64,000 bases of DNA from Kitasatospora aureofaciens (GCF_001188955.3 NZ_JPRF03000020.1:1-64000); one strand, 5' to 3'. Shown: positions 28,024 to 36,790, counted from the stretch's first letter. Program-made: numbers and translations. The notes: a model not told the origin generated them from the letters alone.

Positions 28024-29202
28024 ATGGTGCCGTTCCGGCAGTTCCTGCTGAAGATCCACAGCCGTTGCAACCTGGCCTGCGACTACTGCTACATGTACGA
28101 GGGCGCCGACCAGAGCTGGCGCGACCGGCCCCGGCGGATGGACCGGCCGACCGTGCGGCGCACCGCCCGGCGGATCGCCGAGCACGCGGCCGAGCAGGGG
28201 CTGGACGAAGTCTCCGTGGTGCTGCACGGCGGCGAGCCGCTGCTCGTCGGACCGGCCCACCTGGACGCGCTGCTGGCCGAGCTGGCCCGGATCGCCGACG
28301 CCGGGCCGCGGGTGCGGTTCAGCCTGCAGACCAACGGGCTGCGGCTGCTGGACCAGCCCGCGCTGCTCGACGTGCTGCACCGCCACCGGGTCGGCGTGGC
28401 GGTCTCGCTGGACGGCGCCCGGGCCGACCACGACCGGCACCGGCGGCTGCCCTCCGGCGCGGGCAGCTGGGAGCGGACCGCGGCGGCGGTGCGGCTGCTC
28501 GGCTCGGACCGGCACCGGGAGCTGTTCGCCGGCCTGCTGTGCGTCGTCGACCTCGCCGCGGACCCGGTCGCCACCTACGAGGCGCTGCTGGAGTTCGCGC
28601 CGCCCCGGCTCGACCTGCTACTGCCGCACGCCACCTGGCAGGAGCCGCCGACGGGCGTCCGGCGGCCCGTACCGTGCGCGGTGCCCTCCGGCGCCGATCC
28701 CGCGCCGTACGGGGAGTGGCTGATCGCCGCCTTCGACCGCTGGTACGACGCGCCGTACCGGGAGACCGGGGTGCGGCTGTTCGAGGAGCTGTCGGTCCTG
28801 CTGCTCGGCGGGCGGGCGGCCAGCGAGGCGGTGGGGCTGGCACCGGTGGACCTGGTGGTGGTCGAGGCGGACGGCACGATCGAGCAGGCCGACAGCCTCA
28901 AGGTGGCGTACGACGGCGCCGCCCGGACGGGCCTGGACGTGTGGCGGCACGGCTTCACGGAGGCGGCCGCGCACCCGGCGTTCCGGGCCCGTCAGCGCGG
29001 CCTCGCCGGGCTCGGGCCGGTGTGCGCGGCCTGCCCGCTGGTCCGGGTCTGCGGCGGGGGGCTCTACGCCCACCGCTGGGCGGGGGACGGCTTCGCCCAC
29101 CCGTCCGTGTACTGCGCGGACATGGACCGGCTGATCCGGCACATCGCGGGCAGGCTGCGGGCCGGGGTGGCGGAGCTGGCCGGGGCCGGGCAGCGGCGGT
29201 AG
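28024..29202 (+). CDS. fxsB: Radical SAM/SPASM peptide maturase, short FxsB (module A)
   Basis: A 392-residue radical SAM enzyme. The [4Fe-4S] motif is C15-x3-C19-x2-C22 (SRCNLACDYCYMYEG). HGGEPLLVGP and SLDGARADHDRHRR are further core motifs. The C-terminal SPASM part has C334, C337, C343 and C364 (CAACPLVRVCGGG...YCAD). The family makes cyclophane bonds between Phe and Ser of Phe-x-Ser in the precursor. Unlike the protein at 31.1 kb it has no fused HExxH domain; that activity is encoded by the next gene. It is probably in one operon with fxsC and fxsT. Confidence 0.88.
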   Translation: MVPFRQFLLKIHSRCNLACDYCYMYEGADQSWRDRPRRMDRPTVRRTARRIAEHAAEQGLDEVSVVLHGGEPLLVGPAHLDALLAELARIADAGPRVRFSLQTNGLRLLDQPALLDVLHRHRVGVAVSLDGARADHDRHRRLPSGAGSWERTAAAVRLLGSDRHRELFAGLLCVVDLAADPVATYEALLEFAPPRLDLLLPHATWQEPPTGVRRPVPCAVPSGADPAPYGEWLIAAFDRWYDAPYRETGVRLFEELSVLLLGGRAASEAVGLAPVDLVVVEADGTIEQADSLKVAYDGAARTGLDVWRHGFTEAAAHPAFRARQRGLAGLGPVCAACPLVRVCGGGLYAHRWAGDGFAHPSVYCADMDRLIRHIAGRLRAGVAELAGAGQRR

Positions 29203-29425
29203 GGCGTGCCTGAGGGGGCCGGCGGGTGCCTCGGGGCCGGGCCCCGCGGGCGGTGCTCACCCGTCCGGGTCATGCGCGGGTCGGGACCGGCTGAGTCGGC
29301 GCCGCGCGGGGAGACTGCGGGCGGACCGGACGGCCGGTCCGGCTGTTCGGGGCCCTCAGGGCGATCAGGTCCTCAGGGCGTTCGGCCGCCTTCAGGCGTT
29401 CAGGCTTTCGGGAGAGGACGGACCG

Positions 29426-30508
29426 GTGACGGGTACGGGCGAGGCGGTGGCGGCCGGGGTGCCGGGCGCGCGGGGTAGCGGCGGGGACGGGCTGCCCCGG
29501 CACGTCCTGGACCGGGCGACGTTCCGGGCGATCGCGGGCGCGCGCGGCGGACCGGAGGCCGTCCGGCTGCTGCGTGCCGGGCAGTTGAGCAAGCGGGCCC
29601 TGCTGCTGGTGGCGATGCGCCGGGTGGCTCCCCGGGACGAGGGCTTCCGGGAGGCGTACGACGAGCTGTGCGCGCTCCAGCGGAGCGACCGGGCGCGCTG
29701 GGAAGAGGTGCTGCTGCGACCGGAGTTGGACGCCTGGGCGGCCGACTGCCTGCGGGCGCTGTCGCTCGGCCCGGCGGCACCGCCGGACGGGCCGGACGGG
29801 CCGGCCGGGCTGGGCGGGTTCCTGCGGGCGGGCGTGGGGCCGGTGCTCGACCTGGAGTGCGACGGGCTGCGCTGGACGCCGGTGGTCGACCACCTCGGGC
29901 CGCGCCGGGTGGACTACGGCCGGCCTCCGGCCGGGCCGCTGTCCACAGCGGAACTTCGCGGCTGGGAGGAGCAGTTGGCGGCCGCCTGGGAGATCCTGGT
30001 GCGCCGCCACCGCGGGCACGCGGCGGCGGTGGCGGCCTGCGTCGCCGCCGTGGTGCCGCTGCACCCCGCCCCCGGCGGCGAGGCGGTCAGTTCCGCGGCC
30101 CGCCGGGCGTACGGGGCGGTGGCGACCTCGCTGCCGGGCGATCCGGTGCTGCTGGCGCTGGCTCTGGTGCACGAGTTCCTGCACGTCCAACTCGGCGCCC
30201 TGCTGGACCTGGTGCCGCTGCACCGGCCGAACGGCCCGGCGGTCCACCACGCCCCGTGGCGGCCCGATCTGCGCCCGGCCGGTGCGCTGCTCCAGGGAAC
30301 GTACGCACACCTGGGGGTGGCGTCCTTCTGGTGTGCCGAGGCGGCTGCGGGGGTGAGTGAACGGGAGCGCGCGGAAGAGGAGTTCGCCCGCTGGCGGGCG
30401 CACACCCTGACGGCGGCCGGGACTTTGCTGGAATGCGGTGAACTCACGGACAACGGAAGGGAGTTCACCGAGGAACTGGCACGTTCTGTCCGTGCGCTGG
30501 GTGGCTGA
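29426..30508 (+). CDS. HExxH-motif peptide-modifying protein, putative 2-oxoglutarate beta-hydroxylase (module A)
   Basis: A 360-residue soluble protein. The key motif is LALALVHEFLHVQLGALLDL with His249-Glu250-x-x-His253. Around it are SSAARRAYGAVATSLPGDP, HHAPWRPDLRPAGALLQGTY and AHLGVASFW, all shared with the C-terminal half of FxsB at 31.1 kb. Proteins with this domain were first called HExxH peptide-modifying proteins; recent work treats them as 2-oxoglutarate-dependent peptide beta-hydroxylases, so a peptidase role is less likely. The GTG at 29426 follows GGGAGAGGA. It lies 223 bp after fxsB on the same strand. The substrate is presumably the module A peptide. Confidence 0.8.
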   Translation: MTGTGEAVAAGVPGARGSGGDGLPRHVLDRATFRAIAGARGGPEAVRLLRAGQLSKRALLLVAMRRVAPRDEGFREAYDELCALQRSDRARWEEVLLRPELDAWAADCLRALSLGPAAPPDGPDGPAGLGGFLRAGVGPVLDLECDGLRWTPVVDHLGPRRVDYGRPPAGPLSTAELRGWEEQLAAAWEILVRRHRGHAAAVAACVAAVVPLHPAPGGEAVSSAARRAYGAVATSLPGDPVLLALALVHEFLHVQLGALLDLVPLHRPNGPAVHHAPWRPDLRPAGALLQGTYAHLGVASFWCAEAAAGVSERERAEEEFARWRAHTLTAAGTLLECGELTDNGREFTEELARSVRALGG

Positions 30509-30846
30509 GGCGGCTCGCCCGGCCCTTCGGACATCCGCAGGCCGGGCGTCGGCACGGCGATTTCGGGAGCGGTTTTGCTCCTGTGGCGCGCCCTTCGGGA
30601 GAACCGGCCGAGGGGCTCGAACGCCTGCTCCGGCCACCGCGCTTCGGCGTGCGCCATGGCGAAGTGCGCGACCGCTGAACGGGTGAATTCTGGGCCCTTC
30701 ACGCGCCGTGGTATGGCGTCGGTCGGCTGGGCGGACCAACTTGGGGAGACAAGGTGCCGCGCGGAGTCCCTGCGGGCACTACATTGGTCGCAACCGGGTG
30801 GCCTACCCGCACTCGGCAGGTCCTAACCGCGCCTAAGGAAACGAAT
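30509..30846 (+). promoter_or_regulatory. Intergenic region upstream of the module B precursor
   Basis: About 340 bp with no gene. It separates module A from module B. It should hold the fxsA promoter; no clear -10/-35 pair stands out. AAGGAAA lies 6-7 nt before the fxsA ATG and is a good ribosome-binding site. Confidence 0.45.
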
Positions 30847-31032
30847 ATGACTCCGGTAACCAGCACCAGGCCGGCCGGCAACCTCACTGACACTCAGGAG
30901 ACGCCGGAACGCCCCTCCCTCGCCGAGCTCGCCGCCCTGGGTGCGGAGGAACTCGCCTCCCACCTGCAGCGCGCCCTCCCCGGCGCGGAATCCGGCCGTG
31001 TTCCGGTAGCGGCCTTCAACTCCTCGATCTGA
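30847..31032 (+). CDS. fxsA: FxSxx-COOH RiPP precursor (module B)
   Basis: A 61-residue peptide ending PVAAFNSSI, an exact F-x-S-x-x C-terminus. The leader is acidic and helical (SLAELAALGAEELASHLQRA). In this family FxsB crosslinks Phe to Ser of the F-N-S tripeptide (triceptide, three-residue cyclophane). It lies 53 bp before fxsB on the same strand, the usual partnership. The core is at the extreme C-terminus, so the product may act as a modified peptide tail or be cut off; no protease gene is nearby. Confidence 0.9.
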   Translation: MTPVTSTRPAGNLTDTQETPERPSLAELAALGAEELASHLQRALPGAESGRVPVAAFNSSI

Positions 31033-31085
31033 AACCGGACCGGAACACCGAAACGGACCCAGGCCGAGCTGAACCCGCCACATCC

Positions 31086-33515
31086 ATGATGACGCGAATT
31101 CCGGTGCCACTGACGCAATTCGTGGTCAAGATGCACAGCCGGTGCGACCTCGCCTGCGACCACTGCTACGTCTACGAGCACGCGGACAGCAGCTGGCGCT
31201 CCCGCCCCAAGGTCATCGGGGACGGGATCCTGGCCAAGGCCGCCGAGCGGATCGGCGAGCACGCGGTCGCCCATCGGCTGTCCACCGTCCGGGTCGTCCT
31301 GCACGGGGGAGAACCCCTGCTCGCCGGCCCGGGCCGGTTGCGCCGCGCCGCCGAGGCGCTGCGGTCGGCGCTGCCGCCCGAGTGCGCACTCGACCTGCGC
31401 ATCCACACCAACGGCGTGCTGCTCAGCCGCGCCTTCTGCGCCCTGTTCGCGGAGCTGGACGTCAAGGTCGGCATCTCGCTGGACGGCGACCGGGCCGCCA
31501 ACGACCGGCACCGGCGGTTCGCCGACGGGCGGAGCAGCCATCCGCAGGTGCTGCGGGCGGTGGGGCTGCTGAACGAGCCCGAGTACCGGCACCTGTTCGC
31601 CGGGTTGCTGTGCACCGTCGACATCGAGAACGACCCGGTGGCCGTGTACCGTGCGCTGGCCGAACTCCGGCCGCCGACAGTGGACCTCCTGCTGCCGCAC
31701 GCCACCTGGGAGGCTCCGCCGAAGCGGCTCCCGGCGGGCGGGGAGGCGCCGTACGCGGACTGGCTGCTGACCGTCCACGGGCTGTGGGAGGCGGACGGAC
31801 GGCCGTTCGCCGTGCGGACCTTCGAATCCGTGCACAGGACGCTGCGGGGGCTGTCCAGCCTGACCGAGTCGCTGGGGCTGGAACCCTCGGACCTGGCCGT
31901 GCTGGAGACGGACGGGACGTTCGAGCAGGCGGACAGCCTGAAGACCGCCTACGACGGGGCGCCCGTCACCGGGATGAACGTTTTCGCGCACAGCCTCGAC
32001 GACCTCGCCCGCCACCCCGGGATCGCCGCCCGGCAGTCCGGCCTGGCCGGACTGAGCGCGGCCTGCCGGGCCTGTCCGGTGGTGCGCTCCTGCGGGGGCG
32101 GACTGTACGCCCACCGCTACCGGGCGGACACTGGCTTCGACAATCCCTCCGTCTACTGCGGTGACCTCATGACTCTCATCAACGGCATTGCGGGGGCAGG
32201 TGGTTCGGCTGCGGCTGCGGCTCCGACCGCTGAGCCGGCCGCTGCTCCGGCTCGGGGCGGGGAAGCGCTGCTGCCGGCGGCGCTCGCTCCGGCCCAACTC
32301 GACGAACTGGCCCGGGGGTACGGGAGCGCCGCCACCGTCGCCGCCCTCGGGAACTCCCAACTGGCCCTGACCCGGGCCATGCTGGCCGCCGCCTGGGACG
32401 CCTCCGGGCAGGGCCGGGCGGAGGCCTGGGAGCTGCTGTCCGAGCTCGACGGGGCGGCGGCCCCGGCCGTGGACGCGGTGCTGGCGCACCCGTACGCCCG
32501 GGCCTGGGCCGCGCGGCGGCTGGCCGGGGACCTGGCGGTCGGACTCGGGCCGCTGGCCGCGCTGGCCGCCGCGGCGGCGGTGCGGGCCGGGCGGGGCGAC
32601 GCGGTCGCGGTGCCGGTGCGGGGCGGGTGGCTGCACCTGCCGACGCTGGGGCGGGTCGCGGTGCCGGACGGGGAGGCGGTGGTCACCGGGCGGGCGGACG
32701 GCTTCGAGGTGCGGGCCGCCGACGGCTCGGTGCGCACGGCGCTGGACCAGCCGCTGCGGCGGGTCCGGCTGGCCGGGGGCTGGACGGTCGCACTGGAGGA
32801 CCTCGACCCGCTGCGGGACAGCCACGACCACCCGGTGGCCGAGCGGCTGCCGGAGGCCGAACTGCTCAACTGGACGGGCGCGTTGCGGGAGGCCTGGGAG
32901 CTGCTCGGGCGCGACCTGCCCGGCTACGCGGAGGGCATCCGGGCCGGGCTCGGGACGGTGACCCCGCTGCGGCCGGGCCCGGCGGGCCGGGACGTCAGCT
33001 CGGCGGCACGGCAGGCGTACGGGGCGGTCGGCATCGCCCGGCCCGCGACGGCGCCGACCCTGGCGCTGCTGCTCGCGCACGAGTTCCAGCACGTGAAGCT
33101 GGGGGCGGTGCTCGATCTTCACGACCTCTACGACCGGGCCGACGACCGGCTGTACTTCGCCCCCTGGCGGCCCGATCCGCGCCCGCTGGAGGGCCTGTTG
33201 CAGGGCACGTACGCGCACCTCGCGGTGACCGAGTACTGGGGCACCCGGACGGTCGCGTACGACGGCCTCGCGGGGGAGGCCGCCGAACGGGCGCGGGCGC
33301 AGTTCGGGCTCTGGCGGCGGTACACGGCGGAGGCGGTCGAGCGGCTGGCCGGGTCGGGGGCGCTGACCGGGCTCGGGGCGCGGTTCGCCGAGGGGATGCG
33401 GGAGAGCGTCGAGCCGTGGCTCGCGGTGCCGCTGCCGGCGGCGGCGGAGCGGGACGCCGAGCGGGCGCGGCGGGAACGCGACGAGCGCAGCCGCCTGCGG
33501 TCGGTCGAGGCCTGA
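31086..33515 (+). CDS. fxsB: FxsB radical SAM/SPASM enzyme fused to a HExxH domain (module B)
   Basis: An 809-residue fusion. The N-terminal half is a radical SAM/SPASM enzyme with C20-x3-C24-x2-C27 (SRCDLACDHCYVYEH), HGGEPLLAGP and SPASM cysteines C327, C330, C336 and C358. An Ala/Pro-rich linker (about 370-400) leads to a C-terminal domain with LALLLAHEFQHVKLGAVLDL and His665-Glu666-x-x-His669. This corresponds to the short FxsB plus the separate HExxH protein of module A. The HExxH ligands are intact here, although the reference family name calls the extension inactivated. ATG 31086 or 31089 may start translation; there is little Shine-Dalgarno. It acts on the FNSSI peptide upstream. Confidence 0.9.
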   Translation: MMTRIPVPLTQFVVKMHSRCDLACDHCYVYEHADSSWRSRPKVIGDGILAKAAERIGEHAVAHRLSTVRVVLHGGEPLLAGPGRLRRAAEALRSALPPECALDLRIHTNGVLLSRAFCALFAELDVKVGISLDGDRAANDRHRRFADGRSSHPQVLRAVGLLNEPEYRHLFAGLLCTVDIENDPVAVYRALAELRPPTVDLLLPHATWEAPPKRLPAGGEAPYADWLLTVHGLWEADGRPFAVRTFESVHRTLRGLSSLTESLGLEPSDLAVLETDGTFEQADSLKTAYDGAPVTGMNVFAHSLDDLARHPGIAARQSGLAGLSAACRACPVVRSCGGGLYAHRYRADTGFDNPSVYCGDLMTLINGIAGAGGSAAAAAPTAEPAAAPARGGEALLPAALAPAQLDELARGYGSAATVAALGNSQLALTRAMLAAAWDASGQGRAEAWELLSELDGAAAPAVDAVLAHPYARAWAARRLAGDLAVGLGPLAALAAAAAVRAGRGDAVAVPVRGGWLHLPTLGRVAVPDGEAVVTGRADGFEVRAADGSVRTALDQPLRRVRLAGGWTVALEDLDPLRDSHDHPVAERLPEAELLNWTGALREAWELLGRDLPGYAEGIRAGLGTVTPLRPGPAGRDVSSAARQAYGAVGIARPATAPTLALLLAHEFQHVKLGAVLDLHDLYDRADDRLYFAPWRPDPRPLEGLLQGTYAHLAVTEYWGTRTVAYDGLAGEAAERARAQFGLWRRYTAEAVERLAGSGALTGLGARFAEGMRESVEPWLAVPLPAAAERDAERARRERDERSRLRSVEA

Positions 33516-33532
33516 TTTCGGGAGGAGTTCCG

Positions 33533-34303
33533 GTGCTCTCCACTGCTGCGCTCGTCGAAGGGTTCACCCGGCTCGGCGTCCGGCCGGGCATGGTGCTGCA
33601 CGTCCAGGCTTCGCTGCGGGCGCTCGGGCCGGTCGAGGGCGGGGCGGGGGGCGTGGTCGACGCCCTGTGTGAAGTGCTGGGGCCGGACGGCACGTTGGTG
33701 GCGTACACCGCGACGCCCGAGAACTCCGCGACGTCGCGGATCCACCAGGAGGCCGTCGCCGGTCTCTCCCCGGCGGAGGTCGAGGCCCACCGGGCACGGA
33801 TGCCGCGGTTCGACCCGGCGGCCACCCCGGCCTCCCCGACCATGGGGGCGCTGTCGGAGGCCGTCCGCACCCGGCCCGGCGCCCTGCGCAGCGGCCATCC
33901 GCAGACCTCCTGGACGGCCCTCGGCGCCCGGGCGGAGGAGATCACGGCCGGCCACCCGCTCACCTCCCACCTGGGCCCGGAGTCCCCGCTCGGGCGGCTC
34001 TACGAACTCGACGCCCGGGTGCTGATGCTCGGCGTCGGAATGGCCCGCTTCACGGCCTTCCACCTCGCCGACCTGCGCCAGCCCGGTGTGCGGCTGCGCG
34101 AGTACCGGTGCGTCGGCGCGGACGGCTGGACGGCCTTCCGGGCGCCCGACCTGGACGACCTGCACTTCGCCGAGCTGGGGGACCGGGTGCTCGGTGCGGC
34201 GGCCGGGATCTCCGGTGCACGGATCGGTACGGCCGACTGCAGGCTCGTACCGGTCCGGGAGGCGGTCGACCTCGCCGACGGGTTCCTGCGGGCCCTGGCA
34301 TAG
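33533..34303 (+). CDS. AAC(3)-family aminoglycoside N-acetyltransferase-like protein
   Basis: A 256-residue acetyl-CoA enzyme fold. Family motifs are MVLHVQASLRALGPVEGG, GPDGTLVAYTATPENS, TPASPTMGALSEAVRTRPGA and LRSGHPQTSWTALGARA. The later segment VLMLGVGMARFTAFHLAD departs from the usual GVGxxxNTSLHLAE. GTG 33533 has GGAGGAG 5 nt upstream and only 17 bp separate it from fxsB, so it belongs to the same operon. AAC(3)-like genes often accompany FxsB genes, which suggests a role in peptide modification or immunity rather than aminoglycoside resistance. That role is inference. Confidence 0.8.
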   Translation: MLSTAALVEGFTRLGVRPGMVLHVQASLRALGPVEGGAGGVVDALCEVLGPDGTLVAYTATPENSATSRIHQEAVAGLSPAEVEAHRARMPRFDPAATPASPTMGALSEAVRTRPGALRSGHPQTSWTALGARAEEITAGHPLTSHLGPESPLGRLYELDARVLMLGVGMARFTAFHLADLRQPGVRLREYRCVGADGWTAFRAPDLDDLHFAELGDRVLGAAAGISGARIGTADCRLVPVREAVDLADGFLRALA

Positions 34304-34319
34304 CGTTCATTCTCAATCC

Positions 34320-34444
34320 ATTGCAATGAATGCGCTCGGTGCCGTTGCATTCCCGGCAGGGCTGTTGCAATGAATTTGCGCTACTCACCTGCAATGACGC
34401 TGTTTTGATGCCTCCTTGGCGTTGCCTGGATGGCGAACGCAACG
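34320..34444. promoter_or_regulatory. Clustered TTGCAATGAAT repeats before the DUF4097 gene
   Basis: TTGCAATGAAT occurs at 34321-34331 and 34365-34375, spaced 44 bp (about four helix turns). A shorter TGCAATGA is at 34390-34397 and an inverted TTGCATTC at 34345-34352. Nearer the gene, CGTTGC (34420-34425) pairs with GCAACG (34439-34444). The first copy is within the self-complementary ATTGCAAT. The layout looks like a multi-site operator for the DUF4097/hydrolase pair. Confidence 0.5.
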
Positions 34445-34511
34445 TAGCGTTTCCTTCATCAGAAAGCGGCGGGCCGAAGGGGCCGACGCCGTGGAAGAGA
34501 AGGAGCGCACG

Positions 34512-35180
34512 ATGCAGAAGTTCGCCACCCCCACCCCGGTCTCGGTCGTCCTGGACATCCCCGCCGGCCGCATCCGGTTCATCGCCGCGGACCGTACCGA
34601 CACCGTGGTCGAGGTCCGGCCCGCCGACGCCACCAAGAGCCGTGACGTGAAGGCCGCCGAGCGGATCGAGGTCCGGTACGCCGACGGCGTGCTGCGGATC
34701 CAGGCTCCGGAGGCGGAGAACCGGCTCCTCGGCAACTCCGGCACCGCCGAGGTGACCGTCCAACTGCCGGTCGGCTCCCGGGTCGAGGCCAAGGCCGCGC
34801 TCGGCGAGTTCCGGGGCGTCGGCCGCCTCGGCGACGTCACCCTCCGGGCCGCGCAGGGCACCGTCAAGCTCGACGAGACCGCCGGCGCCCACCTCACCCT
34901 CCAGGCCGGGGACATCGCCGTCGGCCGGCTCGGCGGCCCCGCCGAGATCCGCACCCAGAAGGGCGACCTCCAGATCGCCGAAGCCGTCGGCGGCGACGTC
35001 ACCCTGCGCACCGAGTACGGGCAGATCGCCGTCGGCGCCGCCCGCGGGATCTCCGCCGCCCTCGACGCCGGCACCGGCCACGGGCGGATCCACAACGCCC
35101 TGAGGAACGCCGACGGCACCCCCGGGCTGACCATCCACGCCACCACCGGCTACGGCGACATCACCGCCCGCAGCCTCTGA
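34512..35180 (+). CDS. DUF4097 beta-repeat protein
   Basis: A 222-residue protein made almost entirely of beta-strand repeats: GRIRFIAADRTDTVVEVRPA, VKLDETAGAHLTLQAGDIAV and GDVTLRTEYGQIAVGA are successive turns of a beta-helix-like fold. This is the DUF4097 (putative adhesin-like) family, which is common in Streptomyces and of unknown function. No signal peptide or membrane segment is seen, so it is probably cytoplasmic. ATG 34512 has AAGGAG 7 nt upstream. It is followed at 34 bp by a beta-lactamase-fold hydrolase, and repeated sequences upstream suggest tight regulation. Confidence 0.8.
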   Translation: MQKFATPTPVSVVLDIPAGRIRFIAADRTDTVVEVRPADATKSRDVKAAERIEVRYADGVLRIQAPEAENRLLGNSGTAEVTVQLPVGSRVEAKAALGEFRGVGRLGDVTLRAAQGTVKLDETAGAHLTLQAGDIAVGRLGGPAEIRTQKGDLQIAEAVGGDVTLRTEYGQIAVGAARGISAALDAGTGHGRIHNALRNADGTPGLTIHATTGYGDITARSL

Positions 35181-35214
35181 ACCGAACCTCCGACGGAAGG
35201 AAGAAGGACCGACC

Positions 35215-36303
35215 ATGAGCGAGAACACCACCCAGGACCGCCCCGACCTGCAGAAGGCCGTCCAGGACGTCGTGGACGTCGGCTTCGCCGGGATACAGAT
35301 GCGGGTGTACGACGAGAGCGGGGAGTGGGCCGGCAGCGCCGGGGTGCACAAGCTGGGTGGGAGCGCGAAGCCCTCCACCGAAGGGCAGTTCTGGATCGGC
35401 AGCACCACCAAGACCTTCGTCGCGACGCTGGTGCTGCACCTGGTCGCCGACGGTGCGATCGGGCTGGACTCCCCAGTGGCCGAGCACCTGCCCCGGTTCG
35501 GCCTGGACGAGCGGATCACCGTACGGATGCTGCTCCAGCACACCAGCGGCCTCTACAACTGCACCGGTGAGTTGGACGCCGACGGGACGTTCGTGCCCGG
35601 GCTGCCGTCGGTCGGCAAGGCGTGGGTGGAGAACCGGTTCCACAACTACCGACCGGACGAGCTGGTGCGGTTCGCGCTGACGAAGCCGGCGCGGTTCGAG
35701 CCCGGCACCGACCAGAGCTACTCCAACACCAACTACACGCTGGCCGCGCTGCTGGTCGAGGCGCTCAGCGGCCGCTCGTACGCCGAGGAGATGCAGCGGC
35801 GGATCCTGCGGCCGCTCGGACTGCGGGACACCGTGGTGCCGGGCGACTCGCCGGACATCCCCGGCCCGCACGCCCACGGCTACTACCGCTACCAGGACGG
35901 CGAGGAGTGGAAGGTCGTGGACGTCTCCCGGCAGAACTCCTCGCTGCTGACCGGCTCCGGGGACATGATCTCCACCACCCGCGACCTGCACGTCTTCTTC
36001 GCCGGACTGCTCGGCGGCCGCCTCCTCCCGGCCGCACTGCTGGACGAGATGCGGACACCGCACGGCCCGCTCGGCTACGGACTCGGCCTCTTCGTCCAGG
36101 AGTTGGGTCCGGAGAACGGCGACGTCACCATCGTCCACCACAACGGCGGCGCCCCCGGCGGCTACGGCGCACTGATGATCAGCACCCCGGACGGGAGCCG
36201 GACCCTCACCGCCGGACTGACCACCGGCGACTCGGACGCGGACCCGGCGAAGGAGTTCCCGAAGGCGCTCAACGGGCTGATCGCGGCGGTGTTCTGCCGC
36301 TGA
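35215..36303 (+). CDS. Serine hydrolase of the beta-lactamase/DD-peptidase fold
   Basis: A 362-residue class C-type serine hydrolase. The active-site motifs are all visible: STTK (in FWIGSTTKTFVATLVLHL), YSN (in DQSYSNTNYTLAALLVEA) and HHNGG near residue 305. Family members include DD-carboxypeptidases, esterases and D-aminopeptidases. No signal peptide is present (MSENTTQDRPDLQKAVQDVV), which is unusual for a penicillin-recognising enzyme and suggests an intracellular esterase or peptidase. The RBS is GGAAGGAAGAAGGA. It is co-directional with and close to the DUF4097 gene, and a similar pair is often found in actinobacteria. Confidence 0.82.
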   Translation: MSENTTQDRPDLQKAVQDVVDVGFAGIQMRVYDESGEWAGSAGVHKLGGSAKPSTEGQFWIGSTTKTFVATLVLHLVADGAIGLDSPVAEHLPRFGLDERITVRMLLQHTSGLYNCTGELDADGTFVPGLPSVGKAWVENRFHNYRPDELVRFALTKPARFEPGTDQSYSNTNYTLAALLVEALSGRSYAEEMQRRILRPLGLRDTVVPGDSPDIPGPHAHGYYRYQDGEEWKVVDVSRQNSSLLTGSGDMISTTRDLHVFFAGLLGGRLLPAALLDEMRTPHGPLGYGLGLFVQELGPENGDVTIVHHNGGAPGGYGALMISTPDGSRTLTAGLTTGDSDADPAKEFPKALNGLIAAVFCR

Positions 36304-36320
36304 CTCCCTCGCCCCGGTCG

Positions 36321-36728
36321 CTACGGGAAGACGGGGACGCCGTCGGCATCGATCCACGGTTGCCGGCCCGGTTGCCGGCCAACCATCGCCCATACGGCGT
36401 GCGCCGCCGCGAACTTCACGTCGCCAGGGCTCGTGTCCACCGGCGAGGTCACGATCTCGACGACGGACACGGACAGCCCGCGGCTCTCCTCGGGAAGCCG
36501 TGCCAGCGCGTACCGGACGCCGTCCAGCGCCTCTGCTCGGAACTGCTCGTCACCGACCTGGACGGCACCGACGGTGGGCCCGTAGGACCGAACGCGCCAC
36601 CCGAACACGTCCGCGCCCACCTGGACAGCGGGCTCGGCCGACGTCTCTCCGCTCACCGTGACCCGGGCGAAACGTGCCCACCGGCTCGTCTGACGGAGCA
36701 GCTTGTAGCTTCCTTCCACGCCCGACAT
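36321..36728 (-). CDS. Hypothetical protein
   Basis: A 135-residue protein, unrecognised. It starts MSGVEGSYKLLRQTSRWARF and has alternating strands (VRSYGPTVGAVQVGDEQFRA) and a helix (RAEALDGVRYALARLPEE). The ending GRQPWIDADGVPVFP is distinctive. No membrane or signal segment. It is convergent with the hydrolase gene, 17 bp away, and not clearly linked to any neighbour. Nothing in the sequence tells its function. Confidence 0.5.
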   Translation of the reverse strand: MSGVEGSYKLLRQTSRWARFARVTVSGETSAEPAVQVGADVFGWRVRSYGPTVGAVQVGDEQFRAEALDGVRYALARLPEESRGLSVSVVEIVTSPVDTSPGDVKFAAAHAVWAMVGRQPGRQPWIDADGVPVFP

Positions 36729-36790
36729 CCTTTCCGACGCCCGGACCGCACACGGCTCCCCCCTCGGGACGCTTGCGGGCCGGGCCCCGG

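Noticed and set aside
23727..28070. A 1447-codon open frame on the minus strand opposite fxsT
   Set aside because: It has the low-complexity Gly/Val/Glu/Gln-rich composition of a high-GC shadow frame, no domain is recognised, and the plus strand encodes a clear multidomain protein.
29206..29478. A 90-codon Gly/Pro-rich frame between fxsB and the HExxH gene as a further precursor
   Set aside because: It overlaps the start of the HExxH gene in another frame and has no F-x-S-x-x ending or leader-like helix.
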